This document shows, in pieces, positions 36,281 through 47,979 of a DNA stretch of 64,000 nt (position 1 is the stretch's first letter; the number at the start of each line of letters is the position of its first letter). Origin of the DNA: Tetracladium setigerum (Eukaryota > Ascomycota > Leotiomycetes > Helotiales). Below the pieces are notes generated by a model. It was not told the origin of the DNA, made no database searches, and worked only from the letters and a program-made list of their open reading frames with translations. Location of the stretch: contig PZJY01000003.1 of NCBI GenBank assembly GCA_031472005.1, forward strand, positions 124,001 through 188,000, given 5' to 3'. Position numbers and translations under genes: made by a program.

Positions 36281-37305
36281 CTATTCTCCAACCCTAACGA
36301 CGACCTTTCCTCTAACCTTCCCTCCATTCAACCTCTCAAAGGCCTCTCGAACTCTCTCAAACTCAAACACACTATCCACACAAATCTTCTCTGCATCCAA
36401 CCCGCCCAACACACTCTCCAAAAGCTCCCTCCTAATCTCCAAATTAATACAACTATAGGACTTTCCCAACCCAAGCCACCCTTTGATAGTTCTAACCGCC
36501 ATCTGAGGATTCCACAGATAGATCAAAGCACCACCCGTCACCCATCTATCCGTCTTATCACCCACAACCGTCACAAACCGCGGGGCAAGACCAAGACATC
36601 CCGTCCCACCCACACAGTCTATGATAGCATCTGGCGCGAACTTCTTGATCGCCGCCGGTACATCGGTGGTCGTATAGTCAATCGTCTCAACCGCACCCAT
36701 ATCTTTCACAAAATCCGCGTTTCGTCCTGAACACGATGCGATGACTTTCCAACCTCTCTGCTGCGCGATGTGAGTAGCGTACATCCCACAGCTCGAACTG
36801 CCCCCCAGAATAGCAATCTTGCCCTCTTCCTTCCCAACACCAACCCAAGCCTCGACATTCTTGATCAGAGATTGCGCCGTGAGCCACACGAGTGGCAAAC
36901 TAGCAGCCTGTTCCCACGTCCAGTCACTCGGTTTGGGCAGCACAATGTCTTTATTGACATCGAGTCTTATGACCTTTGCCAATGAGCCGCCGGGGAAGAA
37001 ATATGTCATGCCAAAGACTTCATCGCCTTTCTTGATCATGCCACAGTTCTTCCCACTATCTAGGACAACGCCGGAGAAATCCTCGCCGACAATCTTGTGG
37101 GTCGGGATGATGAAAGAGGGGATGTATTTCATGAATGGGAAGGACATCAGTTGGCCGTCTACAGGGTTGAGAGAGGCTGCTTTGGTTTGGATGAGGATTT
37201 CGGTGGGGAGAGTGGTGTGGTGTTTGCCGGGAGGGTGGTGAAGTGGAGAGCGGTAGGGTAGCCGCCGTGGGTGAATGTCCATGCTTTTGTTGACTGAGTT
37301 GCCAT
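36281..37305 (-). pseudogene. Medium-chain dehydrogenase/reductase (zinc-less enoyl-reductase type), 1-nt frameshift near the N-terminus
   Basis: No introns. The main frame contains the whole reductase: a GroES-like N-terminal part (TKAASLNPVDGQLM, VGEDFSGVVLDSG, KKGDEVFGM), then the Rossmann domain (EQAASLPLVWLTAQSLI, AILGGSSSCGMYATHIAQQRGWKVIAS) and the C-terminal ERLNGGKVRGKVVVRV. Its natural N-terminus (ATG 37305, MATQSTKAWTFTHGGYPTALHF) is in another frame. The switch falls at or beside the four-G run at 37205-37208 (C run on the coding strand). One more base would fuse both into a frame of about 341 aa. The only ATG in the downstream frame (37282) gives an unnatural first 30 residues. 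It is either a recent null allele or a homopolymer error. Family members include trans-acting enoyl reductases and quinone reductases; substrate unknown. Confidence 0.82.
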
Positions 37306-38693
37306 TTTTGGTAGGATAAAGTAGTCGAAATTGAAATGAGGTAAAAATGTGAGGAGGTTGCTTGTGGGATGGGAGTGAATTGTGAGTTTGAAGAGCCCCT
37401 GAAAACTGAGATTTTAAAAGCTGGAATTGAACAAGTTCAGTTGAGATCGATTTGAAGTAGAACTAACATTTAGAGCCGAATTTCTAATGAGAATTAAACC
37501 AAGTCAATTATATATACTTTTTACTCTCTAACTCATATGCAAAGAAGCAATCTGACAAACTCGTCGAAACCTCCACAATATCAGCGAGGAGTTGAGCCGC
37601 ATCGCAAGCCACCCGCCGCTTGGCAAGCCTCCTCGGATGAACAATTCGGCCGCAGCTTGTGGAGGAAACGCCAATACAGTACTGGACTGAGGAAACAGGA
37701 GATTCCTCCATCATCCAATCTCGAATACCGAAAATCTGATGGCAGTAAATGCATCTCATTTGCTAGTTTTGTGAATCTCACTGCAGGATGAATCCCAAAG
37801 AGAAAAAGGTCCCGAGGTAGGTAGGTGACATGCTTGTGTCCTCGCAAAGTCTGAAGCCATTATGAGGCCATTCGCCTCCCTGACTTGATCTTGCCCTCCC
37901 TCTCACTTGGGTATTGATGGGATTAAAGACCAGACAGATGTCAAATATGAATATGAATCGCTCAATTTATCGGTGAGATCTGAATTCTTCGTCTCTCATC
38001 CTCATGAAACAGAACGATGTTTAATGTGATGTCAAAACATGAAATCTGGGGAGCTATTCCACTGTTCAGGACGAAAATGACATATCCCTTTCCATCTCAC
38101 GCCGGGTCCCGCCAACTTTGGTCGCGGGGTGATCATAAAAGCCTTCCATCCGAAGGAGCAATGCAGGCCTATTTAAAGTCCACCAGTGAAATATACGCAT
38201 ACTATCGCCGAGGAAGCAAGATACTCCGCTATCGTCATTGTGAAAACCACAGAATAAAGCAACATAAAACCAAACATACGAGAGGAAAGGGCTTCAAATC
38301 GATAAATCAAAATGCAGCGAAAGACACAGGCTGTTGCAAAAGGTAGAATCAATCAATCAATCTATACCTATCTAGCTAATCGATAAAAGCAAGCACAGAC
38401 AAGGTCCTCCGTCCCAATTTCTTCCAATTTAACCATGAGCAGCAGCATTACTATGATACAGAACACTCCGATGCAAGGACGCGAATTATAATATGTATTT
38501 GAGAAGCGGAACCAACGAGTTGTCGAAAATGCAGCGCTTTTGTGTCCAGTTTCCTGTTTCCCATGTAGTTCTATCAAGCAGGGTCGCAAGTCTGCAAATC
38601 CAGTACTTGTCTACTTTGACAGGTGCTATTACCCTTTGTGTCGGTAAAGAAAATCAAACCAGCGTTTTAAAATATCAAATCGAGAGTAAAGAA
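37306..38693. other. Intergenic, no gene seen
   Basis: 1.4 kb between the reductase start and the RCC1 stop. Overlapping open frames of 60-110 codons show no domain or splice logic. Confidence 0.55.
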
Positions 38694-40552
38694 TCAAGCA
38701 GCAGGTCCAGCTAGCACGCTAAACTGTCCTCCACAACCAGCAAATGTGAGTTTCTTTCCTTTCAATGCTGTGTTTTCCAGTTGTGTTGGTTCCTCGATCG
38801 ACTCGTCCGTTCCAAGTCCAGTTCTGTAGTTGGCAGAGAATCCCCAGGAAAATGCTTCTCCCTCATTCGAAATAGCTAAGCAGTTGTCAATTCCAGCGGC
38901 GACGGTGAAGCCGGTAATGTCTATGATGATTAGCATTCATGAATTGAACAGAGAGGGGAGTATGTATCGTACCTGGCACAACAGTTGGCTTAGCTAGAAT
39001 TCGTGGCTTTCCAGACTCGTTGGAAATGAGATCGTCACTTGGGATCTCATCAAGAGGGATCCCTGCCTGGAAATCATCACATCTTCCCCACACCAAGACT
39101 TTGTGGTCCTCGGTACATGCAATCGAGTGGTGGCATCCGCCTTGAACCTGCTTGATCTTGTATTCAGAAAGGTTTTCAACCACTGTTGGAGTTTTGATGA
39201 TCGCTCCATCTGTCCCAGCATTGGCTGATATTCCAGTCTGGCCGAAGTTATTCAATCCCCATGCAAAGACACGGTCCTTATCGTCGATAGCAAAGCTGTG
39301 GTAGTCACCGCATGCGATATCCTTGATCTTGCGTTTTGGGAGACCGAATTGCGAAGGCACTAGAGCGTTTGCTCTTGTTCGAGACTGGATTTGGCGACCG
39401 AGTTGATTCTGCTCTCCGCATCCCCAGGAGAAAACGTTGCCTTTGGTGTCAAGTGCTTGGATATGGTTGTGCCCGGCAGCAAGGAACTTGATTTGCTTTA
39501 ACTCTGGAATGAGCATTGGAGTTCGCTGGATGTCCTTCTTCCTCAGCTTGTCGGCAGCAATAGTATTGTCCTTGGTAAAACCAATAACTCCGTCAGCACC
39601 CTATGTAATCTGTTAGCACAATCAAAGTATAAATGAGAATTCTACCTTACCAGGAATGTTCCCCATCCATACACAAGTCCAGTGGTGGTAAGAACAAAAC
39701 TTGCACTTCCACCTGCTACCACCTGGGCAAATTTTGTACCTTCTGGGAAAGAACTTGCAGGGACCACAGCTGGGGTACTCTCCTTCGCGTTCAATCCAAT
39801 ATCGTCGTCCTCGTCCTCAGAGTCGGATGCCGCATCCTCGTCTTCCTTTGGATCTTTCGTTGTGTCCCGCCCAAGAGCACCATTGTCATTCACACCCCAT
39901 GTATAAAGTTTGTTATCTTCGGTCAGGGCGACGCAGTGCATTCCACCCACAGCAATTTGTACAACTCCAACTTTGCTTGCGCTGAGGAGGTCGTTGAGAC
40001 GAGGTCGGAAAACGTTCTTTGGCTTCTTGCCATCTCTCCTCACATTTCCCAACCCAAGCTCACCAGTATCTCCCGACCCGAAAACATAGACATCCAACCT
40101 TTGGGATGGAGCTGTATTGATCGCGGTATCGACCTTGACGCGTTTCGCGGGTCGGCCAACAGATTCGCTCGCTCCAGTTCGTTTCTTCGGTGCTTCGACG
40201 ACTATAATATGATCAGTATGTGATGCTTGCTGTGTGTAATTAAGTTTCGCGATTATCGATGGTTGAGAGGTGACACGAAGAGGCGTCGCGACGGTGCCAT
40301 TTGGATTCGAAAAGCTGATTTGAAGTGTATATTGCATCAAATGTAGTCGTACGTACCTGGAACTGGAGCTGGGGTGGTTGTCTTTACTCTCGTGGCGAGA
40401 GTGACATCCTTCTTCGCAGCGGCTTCCTTCGCCTCCTTTGCTTTTGTTGCTTTTGTCCTCGGTTTTGCGATTGGTTTCGCGACAGGCGCATCAGCCTTAG
40501 CTGGTGCGGGTTCCTGTGGCCCTGCGGCGCTTCTCTTGGATCTGGGTGCCAT
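38694..40552 (-). CDS. RCC1: RCC1-type Ran guanine-nucleotide exchange factor
   Basis: Loads Ran with GTP on chromatin, which drives nuclear transport and spindle assembly (Srm1/Prp20 in yeast, Pim1 in fission yeast). Four exons: 40552-40357, 40201-39651, 39600-38973 and 38920-38694 (1602 nt, 533 aa). Joins are clean (TTPAPVP|VVEAPKKR, GWGTFL|GADGVIGF, PTVVP|DITGFTVAAG). The N-terminal about 110 residues are Lys/Ala-rich with nuclear-localisation-like clusters (KKRTGASESVGRPAKRVK). Then come the repeated RCC1 blades, each with the G-x-x-H-x-x-A/S-L or Y-x-W-G signature (VGGMHCVALTEDNKLYTWGVNDNGALG; AGHNHIQALDTKGNVFSWGCG; CGDYHSFAIDDKDRVFAWG; GGCHHSIACTEDHKVLVWG). An acidic loop (DPKEDEDAASDSEDEDDD) interrupts the blade series, as is usual in fungal RCC1. 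Confidence 0.96.
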
Positions 40553-41792
40553 GTTATCGATGGGTTTTGGAGGTTGGATAATGGATTGTTTCTGGTCGGA
40601 GTCGCAGCTGAAGAAAGTGCAATTGACTCTGCAGATGGCGGATTAAAAAGGAGAAGGGGGTGGCAAAGCTCGCTTAAATGACAGGAGAGCTTTATGGAAT
40701 GATTTCAGGCGTGTTGAATGGTGAGGTTGTGATGTATCAGTGAATCATCCTGGTGGTCTGGCGTGGTGTTGTGTGAGTTGTTGAATATTATGATGGCAGA
40801 ATAAACTGGCAGAAAAGTGACGGGGGCGACAGGGTTCGCGCACAGCCTGAAGCGAGCGAGTCGGACGGACGCGACAGACCACAACACAACAAACCCTCTC
40901 TCGGGCCGCCCTCTCTCTTTCATTTCCACACAACGTCTCTCTTATCGGTTCCAGAATTCTCTTCTCCTATACTTCTTACAGTATATCTCGACTATTCTCC
41001 TACATATCTCTCGAGTTCTTCCACAACCTCTTTAACCCCTTTCCCTTACAAGTTGACATATAAGCTCTTCAAATCCTCGAATCGCCACTCTAAAATTCCA
41101 AAATGCCGTTCTGCCCTCTGCCTGAAGTGATGACTCCACAACTCAACAAGGCAGCCCTCACTACATCCAACTTCTCTTCTCATCCACTCATTCTCTGATT
41201 TATAATGAAGAATTCAGATTTCAAGATGTCTCGTTTTTCTCGGCGGAATTGTTCTTCCCTTTGTTACTCAGACTGTGTGTCCTTAATCGATAAATCTTCC
41301 TTTAGGCAGGCCTGTTGAATCTTGATAGCGAGATTACATTGGATGGATGGAAAGTGAAGAGAAATCAGGGACGGAAAGCGTGCTGCTCGAGTGAGTATGG
41401 CATCAACTCTGACCTCTTGCTCCGATAACATTAAGAAATCTACAATCTTCGAAGGGAAACAAGTTTCTAAAAGTCCAGCCGGTAGTGCGGTAGGAGAAGA
41501 GTCAGTCAAGATTCCCGCCTATTTCCACGACCATACCTTCGCTAGGTGCGTGGTATCAATGTCAATGTCAACATGTGAGATTACATCTCATCTTCATTTC
41601 CGACGGTTTGTTTAGGATGGAGGAAAGCAAGTTGAAATGAAAGTTGTTCAGCTCAAAACTGCAAGATAATCTGCTAGATGCAATGATTGCAAGATTTTGC
41701 GCGCGTGCGTTGCCTTTGTTGGTTCTGCAATGAACTCGTCCCTCCTGCTCGATGAATCATTAACATTATCAATATACCAATCCAATCTCATG
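40553..41792. other. Intergenic, no gene seen
   Basis: Between the RCC1 start and the 3' end of the CFEM-like gene. CT-rich around 40900-41000. No exon chain supported. Confidence 0.5.
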
Positions 41793-42558
41793 TCATTCAA
41801 CTTCATCTACACAAAGAATCGCAAGGCCCAGCCACAGAGCGGCCACTGTTCCAAACACGCTATGTACAACATCTACCGCCCTCTCCACCCCAGAGGAAAG
41901 AGAAGGTGCCGTAGCAGCGGAAGTATTTGGTTTCGCGCTGTAACTCCCACTTCCCGAAGCCGAAAAAGACGCAGAAACAGTAGGGCTAACACTCTCCATC
42001 CCATGACCTCCCGAAGCAGAGGTAAAATGCGAAGCAGTTGATTCTGCACTCCCACTAGCCAAAGCCAATGAAGAAGAAGTCGAACTCGGAGAAGGAGTCG
42101 AACTCGCAGAAGAAGAAGTAGAACTCGATCCAGAAATGAGCAAATCTCGACATTTCCATTCAATATCCTTCAAGAATTGTTTAACTTGCATGGGTGGACA
42201 GGATGTCACGCATGAAGATTCTGCTTCTATACCAGAAGCTGCGCACATGCATGATTCGTCTGCTTTGAGGGAGGTGGCACGTTCTGGTGCGTTGAAGCAT
42301 TTTTACTGTTTTTGTTGTGGTTAGTGAGTGAGTGAGTGAGTGACGTGTTGGTTGGCTGGTTAAGGCTTGTTGACTTGGGTTGGGGGAGGAAGGAACCAAG
42401 TGAGTATGCTTTGATGTGATGCGAACTGATCTGATGGACAAGTGAGGCGAGGTGCTGATTTCGTAACTTACAAGACAATCAATACCATCTTCATCTTGAG
42501 CAGATGAAAGGACGGCAAATGCAAGTATGAGGGAGTGAAAGGCTGATTGGTATCGCAT
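41793..42558 (-). CDS. CFEM-like, GPI-anchored cell-surface protein (splice junction contains a stop)
   Basis: Exon 1 is 42558-42472: signal peptide (about residues 1-20, SLILAFAVLSSA), then DEDGIDCL. A GTAAGT donor follows. Exon 2 frame runs from 42302 to 41793. It begins KCFNAPERATSLKADESCMC and has the CFEM-like cysteine order: DxSCxC, a spaced C, CVTSC, then 16 residues and a last Cys (IEWKC). A long Ser/Thr/Ala stalk follows, and a hydrophobic C-terminus (VFGTVAALWLGLAIL) as in GPI-anchored proteins. Total about 198 aa. The problem: the intron has a good branch point (CACTAACC) and acceptor CAG (42308-42306), but the next codon in the only workable frame is TAA (42305-42303). The gene may be null here, an indel may sit in the following five-A run, or a non-canonical acceptor is used. 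CFEM proteins act in haem/iron uptake or as surface effectors in other fungi. Confidence 0.7.
42323..42343. repeat. GTGA tetranucleotide repeat in intron
   Basis: Five units of GTGA/TCAC lie inside the intron of the CFEM-like gene and include its branch-point region. Length change here could alter splicing. Confidence 0.8.
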
Positions 42559-43646
42559 CTTTGGTAGAAGGTGAGAGGTGAGACGGTCGAAATAAGATCA
42601 AGCGCAATGCAAAAATATATTCAAGGTCACGAAAAAAGAAGGAAACAAACGGCAAAAGCTCAATCAACCAAATCGATACAACGGAATGAAGAAGAAGAAG
42701 AAGAAGAAGAAGAATATATTTGAGAGCTCAAACGTACTATGCTGCACACTTAATCCCGTTCCAGAGTACCATAAACTTCTACTACTAGGTACCTGTATAC
42801 ATATCTAGGTGATGTAGCACCAAGACACAGTGTCGCGTCCATCATTTGCGTTCTATCACTATAGAACATCAGATGTTGTGGATGAATATTGTAACATTGC
42901 CGTGAACTTGTTTTGCTTTGCACTACTCTACTAACAGTGCCGGAGAAATACATCCATTTCAACCCTGCTACACCATACATACACCGTACACAGGACTGTA
43001 TATACTTATTTACTGACCTACCCCTACCTAACCTGCCCGAGTATTATTACATGCGCAACCGAGATGATCAGTACTCCCAAGAAAGACAGCCAGTCAGACA
43101 CTGCACTAGTATCTAACTATCCATCTGTCCGACTTTAATTACAACGTGAGTAGTTATATCTGGAGGAAAACAAAACAAACTAACAAACAAACTGGCATAC
43201 ACAGTACCAACAATAGTTGTGCAGGGCAAGTGGGACAACGGCACAGGTAGAATCGGAATTTCTTCATCGTCTGGATTAGTTTTCGATGAACATTGAACAC
43301 TGGTCAGTAAATCCGGATGCAGGGAGTTGATGAATACGATCACAACGAGTGCTTGTGGTTTTTTTGGGGAAAAAAAATTGGTTCAGTATCAAAATTGAAC
43401 AGGTACTGTAAGTGGCTCTCATTCAAAACTCAAAAATGGGACAAAACGATATCAAGATTTTCAAAATTGTGTTCCTATGTATTTTTCAAAAAGCACACAC
43501 AACAAAATTTTCGTTCCAGGTGGTTTCCCGTCCCATAATCATAACTCCTTTTCCCCCATTACCATTTCACATTACAATTACACACAATCCTCAAATATCC
43601 CCCCCCCCAAAAAGTAGCCCAGTAAAACTCGAAAGCAGGACACCAT
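42559..43646. other. Intergenic with GAA microsatellite, no gene seen
   Basis: Presumed promoter of the CFEM-like gene and 3' flank of the GMC-hydrolase gene. It holds the GAA repeat at 42688-42713 and several ACCTAG/CTAGGT-like words, but no coding exon. Confidence 0.5.
42688..42713. repeat. GAA trinucleotide microsatellite
   Basis: Nearly nine GAA units about 130-155 bases upstream of the CFEM-like ATG. Confidence 0.85.
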
Positions 43647-46600
43647 CTAGTAAACAGACCTCTTCTTGCCCTCCCTCCCCCCACTCATCGGCAAATTCTT
43701 CCACCCCTCCCAACTCTCCTTCCAATTCGGTTCCTCATACCTATAATCATCCCCCCTAACCACATGATCGACCTCCTCCCTCACCATCGGGAAAACATCC
43801 TTATAAGCTCTCCTCCCCATCCAACAATCCAAATGTCCATAGCCCTGCACAACATTCCTCTGATAATTCGCCGAGCCAAAGGTATCTCTCAGAATGGAGT
43901 ATGTCTTATCCGTCGCTTCGGGCGTGAGGACTTGGTTGTCGGAGCCAGAGAAGAGCATGATGGGGATGCCTTTGAGGCGGGCGATGTTGCGGGGTGTGGT
44001 GAGGTCGGTGAAGAGGGGGCCGTTGGTTGTGACGAAGCCGCGGTAGCCCATTTGCATGAGGAGGTGGAGAAGGGTCATGTTGACGCCGCCGAAGAAACGG
44101 TTGATTTGACGGTGGGTGGCTTCGTTGAGGTTGCGGTGGTTCCAGAGTCTGAATGATGCTTTGTTAGTGCTGTGTGTGTGTGTGTCGCACGAGAGAAAAA
44201 TTGTGATCTTACCTTCCGAATATCAAAGAGCATCGATGACATGCGTTGTTGTTACAAATTTCTTCGCGGCTATCGGGATAGAATCGCAGGACTTGGTTGA
44301 CGAGTTGTTGGAAATAGGAATCATCCGGTCCGGAAGAACAGGAGAACCATTTCCCTCCAAGCATAGAGTATAACTTGTCAAATGGAATTGGGCCCGCGAG
44401 CACTTTAGCCATGTTGAGTGTAGCCCAGATGGGGTTAAAGAGCACTTGTGAAGACGAGATGCCCAAAATCCATTTGGCGGGGATTGTGCCATCGAGAAGT
44501 CCACTTGAGAATGCTACTGCTCCCATGCAATGAGAAATGGTATAAATGGGTTCTTCACCTTGCTCTTTACGGATCCATTCCAGGCATGCTTTCATATCAA
44601 GGCGAGCATCAAAGGTAGTCCAGTTGTCTTGTGCGACCATCAGTTGACAAATTCGATGGACGGTAACGAAGACTCTGTAGCCGGCTCGGGTAAAGTAATT
44701 AACGGCATTGACCTGAATGGTTGGGAGGGAGTAAATCTGCTGATCGACGGATGCTCCTGGGATCATGAAGAGATTCTTGGTTTTGATTCCCGGATTTCGG
44801 GGCTCGAAGACGTGGAGAAGAGTTTGAACTCCGTCGGATGCTACAATCTTAATCGTGTCGTCTGGTGACGTGTCATTGATATATCCTGTATAATTTACGA
44901 CGGGATATTGCTGAGGAGTAAGAGGTGCCAGAAATAGGTTTGCGGATTGTCTGGCGAAAAAGCCCATGAAGCTCGCTGTTGACTGCATTTTTGCCCAGAA
45001 GTTCTTTCCAGATGGCTTCAAAGTGAATATCTCAGAAAGGAAGTCACCAACAGCAATGTTCATGATACCGCGACCAAGAATCTTGTTTCTGTCTTCCGCA
45101 TGTGATATTGTGACATAAAGTGTTGAAGCAGCTTTCCAGAATCGCCAGGGGGCGAGGGCGCAAGAGGAATCTACGACCTTGAATCCTTGGAAGTGAAATT
45201 GGCTACCATCTACCGATGTCATGTCAAAGCCGTAGGATAGGTTTCGAGTACCTGGGGCTTCTTGGTCGGCCGTAAAGAGATGGAAACTTCCTCTTTGAAC
45301 CATGAAGGGACTTCCTGGCAAGCCTGCGCAGGTAAAAGTTCCAGTCAACATTGCCGAGTGATCGGCGCGGTTCACCGCTGTGACAATATCAGTAAACGTG
45401 TTTGGATGGGGCAAAGGGAACTCACTCTGCTCTGTATCCCAGGTTTTCACACTCAAGAAAAATCGAGCTGCTTGGCACAAACCCTTTGCTGTCTTCGCCG
45501 CAGTTTCATAGTCCTCAATTCTTTCGCCTTCAATCCCTTCGCCTACATGTATAAATCCGGACATGACTTCCGAAAATCCAAACCCATTGGCTTGATCTGC
45601 TTTCGTAGTAGACACCATTGTCATCGCTTCACTCATACCAGTGCTTTGAGATCGATGGAGCTTCCGTTTTCCTTGTGCATATTGATGTGGTTCCGAGAAG
45701 AGATCGAGAATTGCGTTTTTTGTTTCGTAATCGATTTGCTGGCCGGCCGGAAGAAGGCTCAGAGCGGCGTGCTCAACAGATCTCTCTGCAAGGGCAGTAA
45801 TTGTAGCAAATGGGTTGCAGCCCAAAGCCGTAGGAATCACAGCAGCATCAGTGACGACAAGTCCTTGGTGGGTCTCGAAACCATTGCCAGTCAGCACCTC
45901 TCCAAAGTGGTTGGTCACTCCATGATCAGAATGACCATCTCTGCTCATGCATGCGCCTCCTATTGGATGAACTGTAATTTCTTGCTCTCCAAGAGCCGCA
46001 TAGAATGGGCTATTGACAAAAATTCCTCCAACAGCTTCGGTAGCTTGCCTTAAAACCTCGTTGAGCTCCTGAACATGCTCACTTCGACCGACACCGAGGA
46101 ATTCGAGGACTGGCTTATCATCCTTGAGCGTCAAGATGGCTTGATTGGAGTCGTGACTCATAATAAGATAAACTTGCGTTCTCTCAATGCTGCCCTTCTT
46201 GTAATATGGTCCCAAGAATCGGCTACCAAATTGAGCCGTGACGTGCTTCACTTTCTCCATTAAAGAATAACCTTGAGGATATTGATTTCCTGGCATCATT
46301 TCCAACATGCTTTGGAAGAGAGGAGCTAAGGCCTTGGGAACAGCACCTTCTTGGATAACGAATCCATCAAGAGGGTTCTCCGTATCCCGACGATCAATCA
46401 CACCTGTGATTGTTGGTCCGACTGGATTGTAGGGCGAAGGATAAGCACGGCCAATAGCATTGACTTCGCTGTCAGTGTTGTAACCGAAGGCAAGAATATC
46501 TCCATTTCCACTCATCCCTTGTCCAACCTTATCGCTCATTGACAGTCCCAATTTCTTGCTTCGGAGTAAAATCTCAGTTGTGCCAATTGCTCCAGCACCG

Positions 46601-47979
46601 AGGAACACAGCGTTGCGCGCATGTACCCACATCAAATCCTCATAGAGATTGTCCTTGAAAGCACCTCTGCTGCTGCCATGCCAGGCAAAGAATACTAAAT
46701 ATCCACCAATCTCCGGGTCGGGATGCTTTTTGATATATCGTACTTCGCATTGACAGAACATCTCAGCCCCCCAATTCCATGCGTCCGATAGGTAGTTGAC
46801 TAAAGTGCTCGATTTACTCCCATCGTTAACCCCGGTAGAGTCCATACCTGTAAGAGCCGAGGGATACATCTCGACACCAGTGCTGTTGGGTCCATTCATG
46901 AATCTTGTTGTCTGCTCAACACGCCTGAAATTTTCCTTCCAACCAAGGGCTTCTGCTTGTCGCTCCAGCATCGTCAGCTTCGGAAGATCCGGCCAATCCT
47001 GCGGGTACGTTTGTGGCTCTAGAACCTTTCTAGCAAGCTGGTAATAATGATCCAATGACTTGGCTTTTCGGAGTTGCTCTGGCCAACAATCCATTTCCAT
47101 AGTCCTGTCGTCCACTTCAATGAAAACGTTTGCGTTGAGCAAACTAGTTCCTCCAAGTCCGTTCCCCACAAATGCATTCTGACCCTTTCCCATGATGAGA
47201 TGATAAAGACCAGTTGGATCTCCACCTTCAACTGCAAGGCCGCTAAGGAATCCAGGCGCAAAATTTCCGGAAATGTGGAATTCCTTCATCGCATCGAGGA
47301 ATCCACTGGGATATTCTCCAGGCCATTTCTCCTGTCCTCTTTCCAATAGACAAACTGATTGGCCAGCTCGGGCCATTCTACTGGCGGCAACGCTTCCTCC
47401 ATAGCCAGACCCAATGACAACAGTGTCGTATGAATTACGAAGAAGCTCAACCGGCTTGGAAATTCGAGGAAATTCTTTGGTATCTGGATCATCGGTATAT
47501 GATCTAATCTTGGCATGTGCTTTCGATTGGGGGCCATTGGGGCTGCTTGTGTGAGGGCCAAATGTGGGAATTCGATGGGATGTCTCAATTGGGTTCACTT
47601 TTTCGTTAAGTGTGTGCGCGTGCTGGATCCGGGGACTTTCGTCGGAGGAGAGACTGTCGATGCTGATGGAAGAAGCGTGACCGAATTTGTATAGAGGTAC
47701 ACTCTCCTTATCCTCTCGAATGTGCACATTTTTTCGCTTTCTTACCGAGCCATTAGTGCCATTCGAATGACTTGAAGAAGCTGTGTTGTTTTCATTGTGA
47801 TAGCTTGACCAGAGATGCGTGTCCGGTCTGGGAGTAGGTTCTGGGGTCAGAACATCCGAGGGTTTCGTATACACTCGAAAGTTTGATTGCTTTCCATTCT
47901 GGTTCGAGAACTCAGGTGGAGAGATGCTCTTCTCCTTGATGTTCTCTTTGGAAGTGCCGTTGGCTGGTGGGGAACTCAT
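43647..47979 (-). CDS. GMC oxidoreductase (cholesterol-oxidase-like) fused to an alpha/beta-hydrolase domain
   Basis: Two exons, 47979-44213 and 44148-43647 (4269 nt, 1422 aa), joined GTAAGA...CAG (IFGR|LWNHRN). Residues 1-180 are a hydrophilic, Ser/Asn-rich extension without signal peptide. FAD-binding Rossmann motif GSGYGGSVAASRMARAG lies at 190-206, with ERGQEKWPGEY and the GLGGTSLLNANVFIE block after it. The oxidoreductase closes with CNPFATITALAERSVEHA near residue 720. A middle region (about 770-960) starts SGFIHVGEG and contains DMTSVDGSQFHFQGFKVVDS. The last third is an alpha/beta hydrolase: MIPGASVDQQIY, the nucleophile elbow ISHCMGAVAF with Cys1151 where Ser is usual, an FSGSDNQVLTPEAT Asp motif and the histidine in GYGHLDCWMG in exon 2. 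Substrate might be a sterol or hydrophobic alcohol (inference). Start: first ATG; a GTG nine bases upstream is unlikely. Confidence 0.93.

Noticed and set aside
44170..44190. GT repeat near the GMC-hydrolase splice site
   Set aside because: A very short run inside the intron; it does not disturb the donor or acceptor and explains nothing.
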